64,000 nucleotides of DNA, taken from positions 1,249,338 to 1,313,337 of the forward strand of contig JAQEYU010000001.1 of NCBI GenBank assembly GCA_027692465.1. The letters are read 5' to 3'. The notes below the pieces were generated by a model. It did not search any database and was not told the DNA's origin. It was given only the letters and a program-made list of their open reading frames with translations. Source of the DNA: Enterococcaceae bacterium OF42-14pH9A. GTDB lineage: Bacteria > Bacillota > Bacilli > Lactobacillales > Enterococcaceae. The translations under genes and the position numbers were made by a program. Positions 44,319-53,017 of this stretch are shown piece by piece (position 1 is the stretch's first letter; the number at the start of each line of letters is the position of its first letter).

Positions 44319-45132
44319 AAGCGGTGACAGCTGCTTTTTTCAAAACCTTCACAATACAATCCTGCGGGCAGACGGTGATACAGTCGCCACAGTCGATACA
44401 TTTGTCGAAGTCGATGACGGCGACGTTGTCTTCGATGGTGATGGCACCAGCAGGGCAGGCCTTGACGCAGCGGCTGCAGGTGATGCAGCCGACTTCACAG
44501 ATTTTACGAACAGCGCCGCCTTTATCCAGATTGCGGCAGGCAACTGCCGGCGCATTCGTGATCGGCTTCATACTGATCAGCTGTTTGGGGCAGGCGGCGA
44601 TGCATTGCAGGCAGCCGACACATTTCAACGGATCGACTTCCGCTACCCCGTCCACCACATGAACAGCATCGTAGGCGCAGGCTTTGACACAGTCGCCAAA
44701 GCCCAGGCAGCCGTATTGACAGGACTGTTGTCCGCCAAAGACCTGATTAGCAGCATAACAGGTGGCAGCGCCCTGATAGTCCATTTTCTGACCGGTGAGA
44801 CCGCAGCGGCCGTTGCAGGCGACAAAGGCTGCCGTGGGACGCAGTTCATCGGCGGCAACGCCCAGCAGTGCACTGATCTGCTGCCGGACTTCAGCACCGC
44901 CGGGAGCGCACAGATTGGCAGCGGCTGTCCCGTCTGCCAATGCCTTGGCGTAACCGTCACAACCGGAATAACCGCAGGCGCCGCAGTTGATGCCGGGAAG
45001 CAGCGCCCGGACAGCGGCTTCTTTTTCATTGACCGGGACTTGAAAAATAATGGTAGCAATCGACAGACCGACACCGGCAATCAGTCCCAGTCCGGCAACG
45101 ATGGCCGCCGGGATCAGGATGCTTTCGAGCAT
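44317..45132 (-). CDS. rnfB: Rnf complex subunit RnfB (polyferredoxin)
   Basis: 271 residues. An N-terminal membrane anchor (about 5-30) is followed by the RnfB cluster domain CGACGYSGCDGYAKAL and several 4Fe-4S motifs: CQYGCLGFGDCVKAC, CVGCLQCIAACP, CEVGCITCSRCVKACP and CIDCGDCITVCP. RnfB takes electrons from ferredoxin and passes them to the membrane complex. Last gene of the minus-strand rnfCDGEAB operon. Confidence 0.95.
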   Translation of the reverse strand: MLESILIPAAIVAGLGLIAGVGLSIATIIFQVPVNEKEAAVRALLPGINCGACGYSGCDGYAKALADGTAAANLCAPGGAEVRQQISALLGVAADELRPTAAFVACNGRCGLTGQKMDYQGAATCYAANQVFGGQQSCQYGCLGFGDCVKACAYDAVHVVDGVAEVDPLKCVGCLQCIAACPKQLISMKPITNAPAVACRNLDKGGAVRKICEVGCITCSRCVKACPAGAITIEDNVAVIDFDKCIDCGDCITVCPQDCIVKVLKKAAVTA

Positions 45133-45148
45133 GGTTCACAGCCCCTTT

Positions 45149-45739
45149 CTATTTGAACAGGCCTTCTGCCAAACCGGCGAAGCCCAGAAACGACATGGAA
45201 ACGATGGCGGCAGCGATGAGCGTGATGGGCATCCCCTGCAGCGCTTCGGGAATGTCAGCGGTCTCCAAACGCTGGCGGACACCGGCAAAAAGGACCATTG
45301 CCAAGAGAAAGCCCAAGCCGGCTGCCAAAGCATTGACGATACTCTGAGCATAGGAGTAGTCCTTGGTGAAATGCAGAATAGTCACCCCGAGAACAGCACA
45401 ATTAGTGGTGATCAAAGGCAGGTAGATTCCCAAGGCATTGTATAACGGCGGCAGGTATTTTTTGATAATGACTTCCACCAGCTGCACCAATGCGGCAATC
45501 GTCAAAATAAAGACGATGGTCTGCAGGTAGTCCAAGCCCATGGGGACCAATACCCAGGCATACAGCGGATAAGTTACCAACGTTGCCAGAACCATGACGA
45601 AAGTCACCGCCACCGACATCCCCACAGCCGTATCGAGTTTTTTTGAGACACCGAGAAATGGACAAATCCCTAAAAATTGGGAGAGAACAAAATTGTCGGT
45701 CAAAATGCCGGCAACGAGGATCGTGATCATCATTTGCAT
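45149..45739 (-). CDS. rnfA: Rnf complex subunit RnfA
   Basis: 196 residues, six membrane segments. NFVLSQFLGICPFLGVSKK near the start and NCAVLGVTILHF in the middle hold the two Cys residues of the membrane iron-sulphur cluster shared with RnfE. Starts a few bases after the rnfE stop. An ATG two codons downstream (45733) is an alternative start. Confidence 0.95.
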   Translation of the reverse strand: MQMMITILVAGILTDNFVLSQFLGICPFLGVSKKLDTAVGMSVAVTFVMVLATLVTYPLYAWVLVPMGLDYLQTIVFILTIAALVQLVEVIIKKYLPPLYNALGIYLPLITTNCAVLGVTILHFTKDYSYAQSIVNALAAGLGFLLAMVLFAGVRQRLETADIPEALQGMPITLIAAAIVSMSFLGFAGLAEGLFK

Positions 45740-46425
45740 GGTGCGTCACCTTCCTTTTCTGAAGCATCCTCTGACAACAATCCACAGGCATCCGCGATGG
45801 GACAAGCAGTGCAGTCCGGCTCCAGGGAAGGGCGTCGGCTGAGACGATTCACCAGCAGGACCAGCATGCCGAAGACGAAAAAGCCGCCAGGAGGCAGTAA
45901 AAAGATCGTCATGGGTGTCACAAAGTCAGGGGTAACGGTAAAGCCCAGAAATGTACCGGCGCCGAGCAGTTCACGAATTCCGCCCATGCACAAAAGCGCC
46001 AGTGTAAAACCGATTCCCATCCCCAAGCCGTCAGCTGCCGAGCGCAGGACGGGATTGTCTTTGGCGTAGGCCTCGGCTCGACCGAGGATGATACAGTTGA
46101 CGACGATCAATGGCAGATAGATCCCGAGGGTTGCGTCCAGCGCCGGTGCTTTGGCTTTGATGATCAGCTGAACCACTGTTACAAAACCGGCAATGATAGT
46201 GATAAAGGCGGGGATGCGGACTTTGTCGGGAATGATATTGCGTAAGGCCGAGATGACGATATTGGAGCCGATTAAAACGACGGTTGCTGCGATTCCCATC
46301 CCCAAGCCGTTCATCGCACTGGTAGTGACTGCCAGTGTCGGGCAAGTGCCCAGCATCAGCCGCAGCACCGGGTTTTCTTTGATGATTCCTTTTGAAAAAA
46401 CAGCTGTGAGTTTTTCATTTTCCAA
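45730..46425 (-). CDS. rnfE: Rnf complex subunit RnfE with a Cys-rich tail
   Basis: 231 residues, longer than the usual 195-205. The six-TM core carries RLMLGTCPTLAVTTS and VNCIILGRAEAY, the cluster-binding Cys sites that mirror those of RnfA. The extra C-terminal tail (about 200-231) contains CTACPIADACG and a final Cys; this looks like a possible metal site and is discussed as a finding. Two bases separate it from rnfG; strongly coupled operon. Confidence 0.93.
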   Translation of the reverse strand: MENEKLTAVFSKGIIKENPVLRLMLGTCPTLAVTTSAMNGLGMGIAATVVLIGSNIVISALRNIIPDKVRIPAFITIIAGFVTVVQLIIKAKAPALDATLGIYLPLIVVNCIILGRAEAYAKDNPVLRSAADGLGMGIGFTLALLCMGGIRELLGAGTFLGFTVTPDFVTPMTIFLLPPGGFFVFGMLVLLVNRLSRRPSLEPDCTACPIADACGLLSEDASEKEGDAPCK

Positions 46426-46427
46426 GG

Positions 46428-46991
46428 TCAGTCAGCCTCCTTTGCAAACGTATCGTATAATGCCAGTGCTTGTGTTACCGCGAAAGCGACGGCATTGGAA
46501 GAGCGGGTAGCACCGGTGACCGCCTGGATTTCGTTGGCAGCTGCCGGCGCATTTTTAGTGACTGTCGGCGCTGCGGTAAGATTGCGAAATTGATCTGTGA
46601 AGTCTGTACGGGTGACGTTTTGGCCCAGACCCGGCGTTTCCTGCGAAGCATCCAGGATCTCGATTCCCACAACTTCCCCATCGGTGTTAACTGCTGTCAT
46701 GACGGAAACGTCGCTGCCGTAACCGTAAGCGGCAGTCATGGCGATATAGCCCACCGTGTTCTGTTCCTTCAGTGCCTGGTAAAACTGCCCCCGGTGATCA
46801 GTTTCTTTTGTCAGCGGCTGATAATCAGCCGCTTTCAGCAACTTGGCCATGGTGGTCTGCTGCTGTTCTTGTTCCTGACGGTTGATTTCATCGGAAAAAG
46901 CATAGCGGGTACCGGCTACAGCACCGGTCACTACCAGACAGATGACCACCAGACACAAGGCGGCATTGATAATGCTTTTGACAGAATTCAT
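46428..46991 (-). CDS. rnfG: Rnf complex subunit RnfG (covalent FMN)
   Basis: 187 residues. A single N-terminal membrane segment (about 8-28) and an outward FMN-binding domain. The flavinylation motif is VTGATRSSNAV near the C-terminus, with Thr as the FMN attachment residue (S/TGAT type). An ApbE flavin transferase is needed for this and is not in the window. Start overlaps the rnfD stop (ATGA). Confidence 0.93.
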   Translation of the reverse strand: MNSVKSIINAALCLVVICLVVTGAVAGTRYAFSDEINRQEQEQQQTTMAKLLKAADYQPLTKETDHRGQFYQALKEQNTVGYIAMTAAYGYGSDVSVMTAVNTDGEVVGIEILDASQETPGLGQNVTRTDFTDQFRNLTAAPTVTKNAPAAANEIQAVTGATRSSNAVAFAVTQALALYDTFAKEAD

Positions 46992-47941
46992 GATTTCTGC
47001 GCCTCCTTTTTGGTCCCGAATGCTTTCGGAATCGTATAGCGGTCGATCAAGGGAGTAAGGATGTTCATCAACAAGATTGCGTAAGAGACCCCCTCCGGCA
47101 GTGCCGCATAAAAACGAATCAGCACCGTGATCAATCCACAGCCGAAAGCGTAGATGCCCTGGCCGATACGAGTGGTAGGCGAGGTGGTGTAGTCAGTGGC
47201 CATGAAGATTGCCCCCAGCAGCAGCCCGCCGGACATCATCTGATAAAGCGGCTCTCCGCCCAAGAGAAACGAAAGAACACCGACAGTACCGATAAAAATC
47301 AGCGGGATGGTCGGTTCGATGACCCGGCGGTATAAAAGATAGCCCCCTCCCAAAAGCAGTGCCAGTGCCGAGGTTTCTCCGAGACTGCCGGATCGAATCC
47401 CAAGGAACATATCCAAAAGAGAGGGCAGCGGCCCCCCGGTCTGCAGGGCTTGAAAATAACTGGCAGCGGTCACCACATCACCGCCGGCTTTCAGGTAATA
47501 AAAGGGCTGGTTCCAGACGCTCATGGCAGAAGAAAAGGACATTAACAGTACAATTCGGGCTGTAATGGCCGGATTGACGAAGTTTTGTCCCAATCCGCCG
47601 AAGCATTCTTTGACAATCACGATGGCGATGATCCCGCCAATCGCGGCCATCCATAAGGGAATTGAGACCGGCAGATTCAGTGCCAAGAGGACGCCGGTGA
47701 TGACAGCTGTCAGATCATAGATTGAATAAGTGCGTTTCAAAATCCGCCGAAACAAGTATTCGCTCAATACGCAGCTGGTGACGCAGGTCAGAATCACCAA
47801 CAGTGAACGGGGGCCGAAAATCACGCTGGCTGCCAGCACAGCCGGAAGCAATGCAAGCAAAACATCCCGCATGATAGTGACGCTGGAAGCGCCGCTGTGC
47901 AGATGAGGAGACGAGCTGACGATGAAGGTTTCTTTGGTCAT
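46988..47941 (-). CDS. rnfD: Rnf complex subunit RnfD
   Basis: 317 residues, about nine to ten membrane segments. A flavin-attachment stretch is expected near GDVVTAASYFQAL, as S/TGATxAT-type motifs are found in the family; here it is degenerate and I cannot fix the residue. ATG 47941 overlaps the rnfC stop in ATGA and has GGAGG upstream; the 30 residues further upstream in frame belong to rnfC sequence. Confidence 0.92.
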   Translation of the reverse strand: MTKETFIVSSSPHLHSGASSVTIMRDVLLALLPAVLAASVIFGPRSLLVILTCVTSCVLSEYLFRRILKRTYSIYDLTAVITGVLLALNLPVSIPLWMAAIGGIIAIVIVKECFGGLGQNFVNPAITARIVLLMSFSSAMSVWNQPFYYLKAGGDVVTAASYFQALQTGGPLPSLLDMFLGIRSGSLGETSALALLLGGGYLLYRRVIEPTIPLIFIGTVGVLSFLLGGEPLYQMMSGGLLLGAIFMATDYTTSPTTRIGQGIYAFGCGLITVLIRFYAALPEGVSYAILLMNILTPLIDRYTIPKAFGTKKEAQKS

Positions 47942-49266
47942 TTTACGACCTCCTTTGCGATGGCTTTGCCTTCCCGCATATATTGCACCAGTCGGCGATT
48001 GGAAGAGCAAACGAAGGAACAGCAGCCACACTCCATACAGGCGGCAACTTGAAGCTTTTGGAGGGTTTCTGTATCTTTGTTTTTCAAGGAACGCTCAATT
48101 TCCAATGGTAAAAGATTCATCGGGCAGGCTCGGGAGCAGCGGCCGCAACGGATGCAGGCCGTCTCCTGCGGCAATGTCGCCGAAGCAGCAGACAGGCAGG
48201 TGACAGCATTGGTCTGCTTGGTGACCGGTTGTGCCGGGTCAAATTGGGCAATCCCCATCATAGGCCCGCCCAGAATCAGCTTGGCATGTTCGACTTCTAT
48301 CAAGCCTCCGCAAAAGTCCAAGATGTCACTGATCGGGGCTCCCACCGGTACCAGCAGATTTTGCGGGCGACGAATGTTATCTCCTGAAACGGTGATCCGT
48401 TTGGTGATCAGCGGCAGTCCGGTGTCTAAATAATCTTGCAGCAAGGAAACCGTGGAAATATTCAGGATCAAACAACCCACGGCAGCCGGCAATGCGCCAG
48501 GGGGAACTTTGCGGCCGGTACACCCGTAGATCAGCATTTTTTCAGCGCCTTGGGGATAACGAGAAGGCAGACTCACAATCTGGATGCGCTGCGCTGTTTC
48601 GGGATCCGGATGTCGCTTCAGAGCAGCGGTCAGTGCGTTGATGGCACGAGGCTTGTTGTCCTCAATCCCGATGACGCCTTGGGGGATGAGCAGATGCGTC
48701 ATGACAGTCAGCATCCCGGCAATGATCCGGTCAGTGGCTTCGACAGCTTCCCGATAGTCGGAGGTGATATAGGGCTCGCATTCGGCGCCGTTGATCACCA
48801 GTGTGTCCAATGGTTCTTTGGCGGCTAACTTGACGTGCAGGGGAAAGCCGGCACCGCCGATTCCTACCAATCCGCTGGCACGAGCCGCCTGCAGCAGTTG
48901 TTCCTTATTTTCTACTTTGACAGGCGCCGGCTCGCGGAACAATGCCGCTTCACCGTCATTTTCCAGATACAGGGCCTCGACGGTCTGACCATTTGCCAGC
49001 AGGAGGGGCTTGATGCTCTTGATTTTGCCGGAGACCGGTGCATGGAGCGGTGCGGACACGAAAGCATCGGAATCGGCCAACAGTTGTCCAACCTTCACCG
49101 TCTCTTTGGCTTTGACTACCGGGCGTAAAGCTGCACCGATATGCTGCTGCAACGGCAGGATCAGCAGTTTGGGTGCAGGCAGGGGTTCGGTTGCTGCTTC
49201 GGCAGTCTTTTTGTGATGGGGTACACGGACGCCGCCCCGAAATTTTGCGATAGCTTGGGCTAACAT
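47938..49266 (-). CDS. rnfC: Rnf complex subunit RnfC (NADH-binding, two 4Fe-4S)
   Basis: 442 residues. An N-terminal RnfC domain (about 1-120, GGVRVPHHK), a Nqo1-like FMN/NADH domain (about 125-320, GIGGAGFPLHVKL) and an SLBB segment are followed by CIRCGRCSRACP and CMECGCCSFVCSS. RnfC exchanges electrons with NAD. First gene of the operon, with a promoter at 49312-49340 on the minus strand. Confidence 0.95.
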   Translation of the reverse strand: MLAQAIAKFRGGVRVPHHKKTAEAATEPLPAPKLLILPLQQHIGAALRPVVKAKETVKVGQLLADSDAFVSAPLHAPVSGKIKSIKPLLLANGQTVEALYLENDGEAALFREPAPVKVENKEQLLQAARASGLVGIGGAGFPLHVKLAAKEPLDTLVINGAECEPYITSDYREAVEATDRIIAGMLTVMTHLLIPQGVIGIEDNKPRAINALTAALKRHPDPETAQRIQIVSLPSRYPQGAEKMLIYGCTGRKVPPGALPAAVGCLILNISTVSLLQDYLDTGLPLITKRITVSGDNIRRPQNLLVPVGAPISDILDFCGGLIEVEHAKLILGGPMMGIAQFDPAQPVTKQTNAVTCLSAASATLPQETACIRCGRCSRACPMNLLPLEIERSLKNKDTETLQKLQVAACMECGCCSFVCSSNRRLVQYMREGKAIAKEVVK

Positions 49267-49311
49267 AAGCTGTCGTCCCTTCAGAAAGATGTATTTTAAA
49301 GCGCTGTCTTA

Positions 49312-49340
49312 ATTATAACTTTCACATTTGGAGGGGACAA
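49312..49340 (-). promoter_or_regulatory. Promoter of the rnf operon
   Basis: On the minus strand TTGTCC (49340-49335), 17 bases, perfect TATAAT (49317-49312), 46 bases before the rnfC start. Confidence 0.75.
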
Positions 49341-49472
49341 CGACCTTTGTGAAATATTCGAGTAGAAATATTCTGTTAAAGAGCGTATTAACAGCGTTTT
49401 TACAGCTAATTGAGAATCGTGATCAGTAGTTGGAAGAGAACGCTGAAGTTCACATATATCTAAAAAATTAAC

Positions 49473-49509
49473 GAAAAAAGAACCTTTCGTAAATTCCGAA
49501 AGGCTCTTG
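49473..49509 (-). terminator. Terminator after the UbiB-like gene
   Basis: On the minus strand AAGAGCCTTTCG pairs with CGAAAGGTTCTT, followed by six T residues. Confidence 0.85.
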
Positions 49510-49619
49510 TGAATCAGTTATTTAACTTGTACAGGGAAAAGCAAGGTGTCTGAAATTGGCCACGACATTCTGCAGAAATGTCAATGTGATGCACAAGCTC
49601 GAATCTGGTTTCTGCAGGT

Positions 49620-51368
49620 CTATTTTTTTCGCCATTGCCGCCAGAGATGACGGAGGAGAATCAGCAGGATGACGGCCAACGACACTGCATAGCCAAAAAT
49701 CCCCAATGTATCGGCGAAGGCTGCCCCACGAGCCGGCTCGGCGCTGACTAAAAGCGAGGAGCCGATGATCACTGCTGCCAAGATGAGACCAATCACCAGA
49801 CGATTGACCATACCTTCAATCCTGCTCAGCAGATGTTCTTGTTCTTTGAAACTCAGGGTCAGATGGGTCTTGCCCCGGGTAAATGTTTCCAATGCTTGCA
49901 GCGAACGATCCGGCAATTTCGGCAGGCTCTTGCCGCTTTTGAGGAGATCCAATCCCAGACGTTTGGCGGTTTCGGCCGTGTCAATTTGTTGCAGGTAGTA
50001 TTTTTGTGCATAAGGCTGAGTGATTTCCATCAATGAAAGCTCCGGATCCAGCTCTTCAATAACGCCTTCCAAGGTACTGAAGGCTTTGATCAACATGGTG
50101 ATCTCATGGACCATCTGCAGGTTGTTCTGATGACAGATCTGAATGATCTCACCTAAGACCCGCTGCAAGTCGATATCTTTTATCGCCAGATCATAATAAC
50201 GATCCAGAAATACGCCCAACTCTGTATAGAAACGCTCTTCGTCAAAAGGACCTTCTACTTTACAGAGTCTGAGGACCGCCTCTCCCAGTTGCCGGGAATC
50301 TTGTGTATATAAAGCCAACAGGGCATCGATCAGGCGGGAACGCAGCTGATCCGGCAGCTCACCCATCATCCCGAAATCCAGATAGATAAGACGATAATCA
50401 GGCAGCGGTGCTGGATCTTGCCACTTCAAGCGGTAATCGATACCGGCAAAGACCCCGGCCCGTTCTTTGTTGCGAAAAGGCGGCGACGTATCAGCGCTCT
50501 TTAACGGTTCAATCCGGAAAAAGACATTGCCGGGGTGAGGATCGGCGTGAAAGAATCCGTCTTCAAACACCTGCTTCATGAAGCTTTCCACCAGCAGCAT
50601 ACCCAGCTCTTTTTTCAGTTCTTTGACACTGATATCTCTAAAGGCAATCTGTTGCGGATCGGCATCCAACAGGTAGCGCAGGCTGCTGCCTTCCATGAAT
50701 TCCAGGATCAGAACCCGGCTGGTACAATATTCTTCGTAAATTTTCGGGACCTTGACTTGCCGCCAATCGTTGTTCAGTTGATAGAAGCGTTTTGCGTAGG
50801 CGGCCTCTTTGGTGAAGTCGGTCTCGTCATCCAACGAGCGGCGCACTTCCGCCAAGACACTTTTTACATCCACCACATTTGACTCGGGAACATAACGGAT
50901 CAAAGGGACGGCCTTTTCAAACAATGCCAAATCGACATTGATATCGGCTACGATTCCCGGATGCTGGACTTTGACTACCACCTGCTGACCGTTTTTGAGC
51001 GTCGCCAAATGTGCCTGGCCAATCGAAGCCGAGGCAAAGGCAGTCTCTTGGAATTTCTCAAAAACTGCCTCCAGCGGTAGTCCCCATTCTTGCTCCAGCA
51101 AAAGCTTTACCTTGCTGAAATCGTCGGACTTCACATTGTCCTGCAGGGACTTGAAGGCCTGGATGTAGTCCGGCGTCAAAAGGTCGGTGCGGACAGAAAG
51201 CAGTTGGCCGATCTTGATAAAAGTCGGTCCCAACTCTTCAAAGGCATTGCGCACCGCTTGGGGATCTGTCTGCTTTGACAAGTTCTGCAGCACCTTGTAT
51301 TTGTGAAAGACCGCAACGATTTCTTTCAGACGCTGCGGTTTGGATTTGACTTGGTCTGATCCTGCCAT
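49620..51368 (-). CDS. UbiB/ABC1/AarF-family atypical kinase
   Basis: 582 residues. The family-specific KxGQ motif is FIKIGQLLSVRTDLL, the nucleotide Lys is in VVVKVQHPG, the catalytic loop is FHADPHPGNVF and the metal loop LDFGMMGEL. Two C-terminal membrane helices (about 505-525 and 545-570) anchor it. UbiB-type proteins support ubiquinone or menaquinone biosynthesis and lipid handling; enterococci may use demethylmenaquinone. Not linked by operon to rnf (separate terminator and promoter region). ATP-binding function is inferred. Confidence 0.85.
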   Translation of the reverse strand: MAGSDQVKSKPQRLKEIVAVFHKYKVLQNLSKQTDPQAVRNAFEELGPTFIKIGQLLSVRTDLLTPDYIQAFKSLQDNVKSDDFSKVKLLLEQEWGLPLEAVFEKFQETAFASASIGQAHLATLKNGQQVVVKVQHPGIVADINVDLALFEKAVPLIRYVPESNVVDVKSVLAEVRRSLDDETDFTKEAAYAKRFYQLNNDWRQVKVPKIYEEYCTSRVLILEFMEGSSLRYLLDADPQQIAFRDISVKELKKELGMLLVESFMKQVFEDGFFHADPHPGNVFFRIEPLKSADTSPPFRNKERAGVFAGIDYRLKWQDPAPLPDYRLIYLDFGMMGELPDQLRSRLIDALLALYTQDSRQLGEAVLRLCKVEGPFDEERFYTELGVFLDRYYDLAIKDIDLQRVLGEIIQICHQNNLQMVHEITMLIKAFSTLEGVIEELDPELSLMEITQPYAQKYYLQQIDTAETAKRLGLDLLKSGKSLPKLPDRSLQALETFTRGKTHLTLSFKEQEHLLSRIEGMVNRLVIGLILAAVIIGSSLLVSAEPARGAAFADTLGIFGYAVSLAVILLILLRHLWRQWRKK

Positions 51369-51469
51369 AAGCTTTCCTCATTTCCTGAAGGATCGGCGGC
51401 CTCACTGCTAACAGAATGCAGCTTGGCGAGCAAGTGCCTGCTGTACAATGACGACGAATCCTTTGTTAG

Positions 51470-51610
51470 GGTGTGTCTGTAACTCCGGTGGAATTTAAAT
51501 TGCCGAATCAAAGGCAAAATACAGTTTGTGCAGTGTTAACGCTGCATCTTTATGCCGCGGCTTGCGCTGAAAAGGACTTAGATAGCGGCTGCTGGAGTTT
51601 TCAGACAAGC
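51470..51610 (-). repeat. Interspersed repeat copy C (141 bp, reverse orientation)
   Basis: On the minus strand it begins GGCTTGTCTGAAAACTCCAG and ends GTTACAGACACACCC, aligning along its length with copy A, including CTTTTCA, GCCGCG and TTGATTCGGCA blocks. It sits between the UbiB-like gene and the ddl promoter. Confidence 0.72.
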
Positions 51611-51691
51611 CTTACTTTAATAGTAGAAGATATCGTAAATTATGACAAGTAATCCCTGTTTGCCGGGGATTTTACCCCTTTTCAAATTAAT

Positions 51692-51720
51692 TTGTCGCTC
51701 TTTGGGCTTTATGCTAAAAT
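51692..51720 (+). promoter_or_regulatory. Promoter for ddl
   Basis: TTGTCG (51692-51697), 17 bases, TAAAAT (51715-51720). The leader is about 150 bases long. Confidence 0.6.
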
Positions 51721-51874
51721 GTGGAAGAGTTAAAAGATGGGACTTCACAAAGACGGCAGCAGCAGGAGAAGTTGTTGTGTGGCGGCGGTCTTTGAGCATA
51801 AGCCGGATGTGAGCCGGCCCAGAGATACGTCTTGCGGCCAACTTTCAGAGCGGTTGAAATGGGAGGAATATTTT

Positions 51875-52942
51875 TTGAAAATCGTATTGCTATACGGAGG
51901 ACGCAGCGCAGAACACGAGGTTTCGATCTTGTCGGCGTATTCAGTCCTGCAGGCAGTGTATTATCATTATTATCAAGTCCAATTGGTGTACATCACAAAA
52001 GGCGGCGAATGGGTCAAAGGACCGCTGCTGACACAAGCGCCGGAATCAGAAACGGTCTTGCATTTGACCTGGGGCGCTGAAAGTGAAAAGCCTACCGGTG
52101 AAGTGATTCAGCCTTCTTCGATCAAAGAAGAAGACGCTATCGTCTTTCCGCTTTTGCATGGACCAAACGGCGAAGACGGCACGATCCAGGGTTTTTTGGA
52201 AACCATCGATATGCCTTACGTGGGGACCGGCGTATTGACCAGTGCGTGCGGCATGGACAAGATCATGACCAAATATGTGCTGCAGGCCGGTGGGATTCCG
52301 CAGGTGCCTTATGTACCGGTCTTGAAAAACCAATGGAAAGAAAATCCCAAGCAGATCTTCGAGCAATGTGAGGGCACGCTGTTGTATCCGATGTTCGTCA
52401 AACCGGCCAACATGGGTTCCAGTGTGGGGATCTCCAAAGCCGAGAACCGAGAAGAGCTGCAAAACGCTCTGCATGAAGCCTATAAATACGATACTCGGGC
52501 AATCGTCGAACAAGGAATCGAAGCCCGTGAGATTGAAGTGGCGATCCTTGGTAACGAAGATGTGCGCACGACTGTACCGGGTGAAATCGTCAAGGATGTG
52601 GCCTTTTACGATTATAATTCCAAGTATATCGATAACAAGATCGTGATGCAGATCCCGGCAGAAATCCCGGAAGACGTGCAGCTGAAGGCTCAAGAATATG
52701 CCAAGAGCGCGTATACGATGTTGGGAGGCAGCGGCCTGTCTCGTTGTGATTTCTTCCTGACCAATAAAAATGAACTTTTCCTGAATGAATTGAACACGAT
52801 GCCGGGCTTCACCCAGTTTTCGATGTATCCTTCTCTGTGGGATAAAATGGGCCTGAAATACGGCGATTTGATCGAAGAATTGATTCAGCTGGGGATGAAC
52901 CGCTATGCACAGCGCCATGAGTTCTTGACAGAAGTGAATTGA
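51875..52942 (+). CDS. ddl: D-alanine--D-alanine ligase
   Basis: 355 residues from a TTG start at 51875, chosen because GGGAGGAA lies just upstream and the protein opens LKIVLLYGGRSAEHEVS, the true family start. ATP-grasp motifs: LHGPNGEDGTIQG, FVKPANMGSSVGISK and NELNTMPGF. The omega-loop reads DYNSKY with Tyr, the choice seen in D-Ala-D-Ala ligases; D-Ala-D-Lac ligases carry Phe there, so this enzyme predicts ordinary vancomycin-binding precursors. Product feeds murF 2 kb downstream. Confidence 0.95.
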   Translation: MKIVLLYGGRSAEHEVSILSAYSVLQAVYYHYYQVQLVYITKGGEWVKGPLLTQAPESETVLHLTWGAESEKPTGEVIQPSSIKEEDAIVFPLLHGPNGEDGTIQGFLETIDMPYVGTGVLTSACGMDKIMTKYVLQAGGIPQVPYVPVLKNQWKENPKQIFEQCEGTLLYPMFVKPANMGSSVGISKAENREELQNALHEAYKYDTRAIVEQGIEAREIEVAILGNEDVRTTVPGEIVKDVAFYDYNSKYIDNKIVMQIPAEIPEDVQLKAQEYAKSAYTMLGGSGLSRCDFFLTNKNELFLNELNTMPGFTQFSMYPSLWDKMGLKYGDLIEELIQLGMNRYAQRHEFLTEVN

Positions 52943-52958
52943 AATAACCGCTATAAGC

Positions 52959-52992
52959 CGACCTAATCTTGACTTGATTAGGTCGTTTTTTT
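52959..52992 (+). terminator. Terminator after ddl
   Basis: CGACCTAATC pairs with GATTAGGTCG around TTGACTT-type loop, followed by seven T residues. Confidence 0.9.
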
Positions 52993-53017
52993 CAGTTCTC
53001 AGCAACATATAAGTCTA

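Noticed and set aside
44605-45156. 183-residue open frame antisense to rnfB
   Set aside because: Shadow frame; the opposite strand shows all ferredoxin motifs of RnfB.
52046-53008. 320-residue open frame antisense to ddl
   Set aside because: Mirror frame of a real gene, no ribosome site, composition unlike a protein, crosses the ddl terminator.
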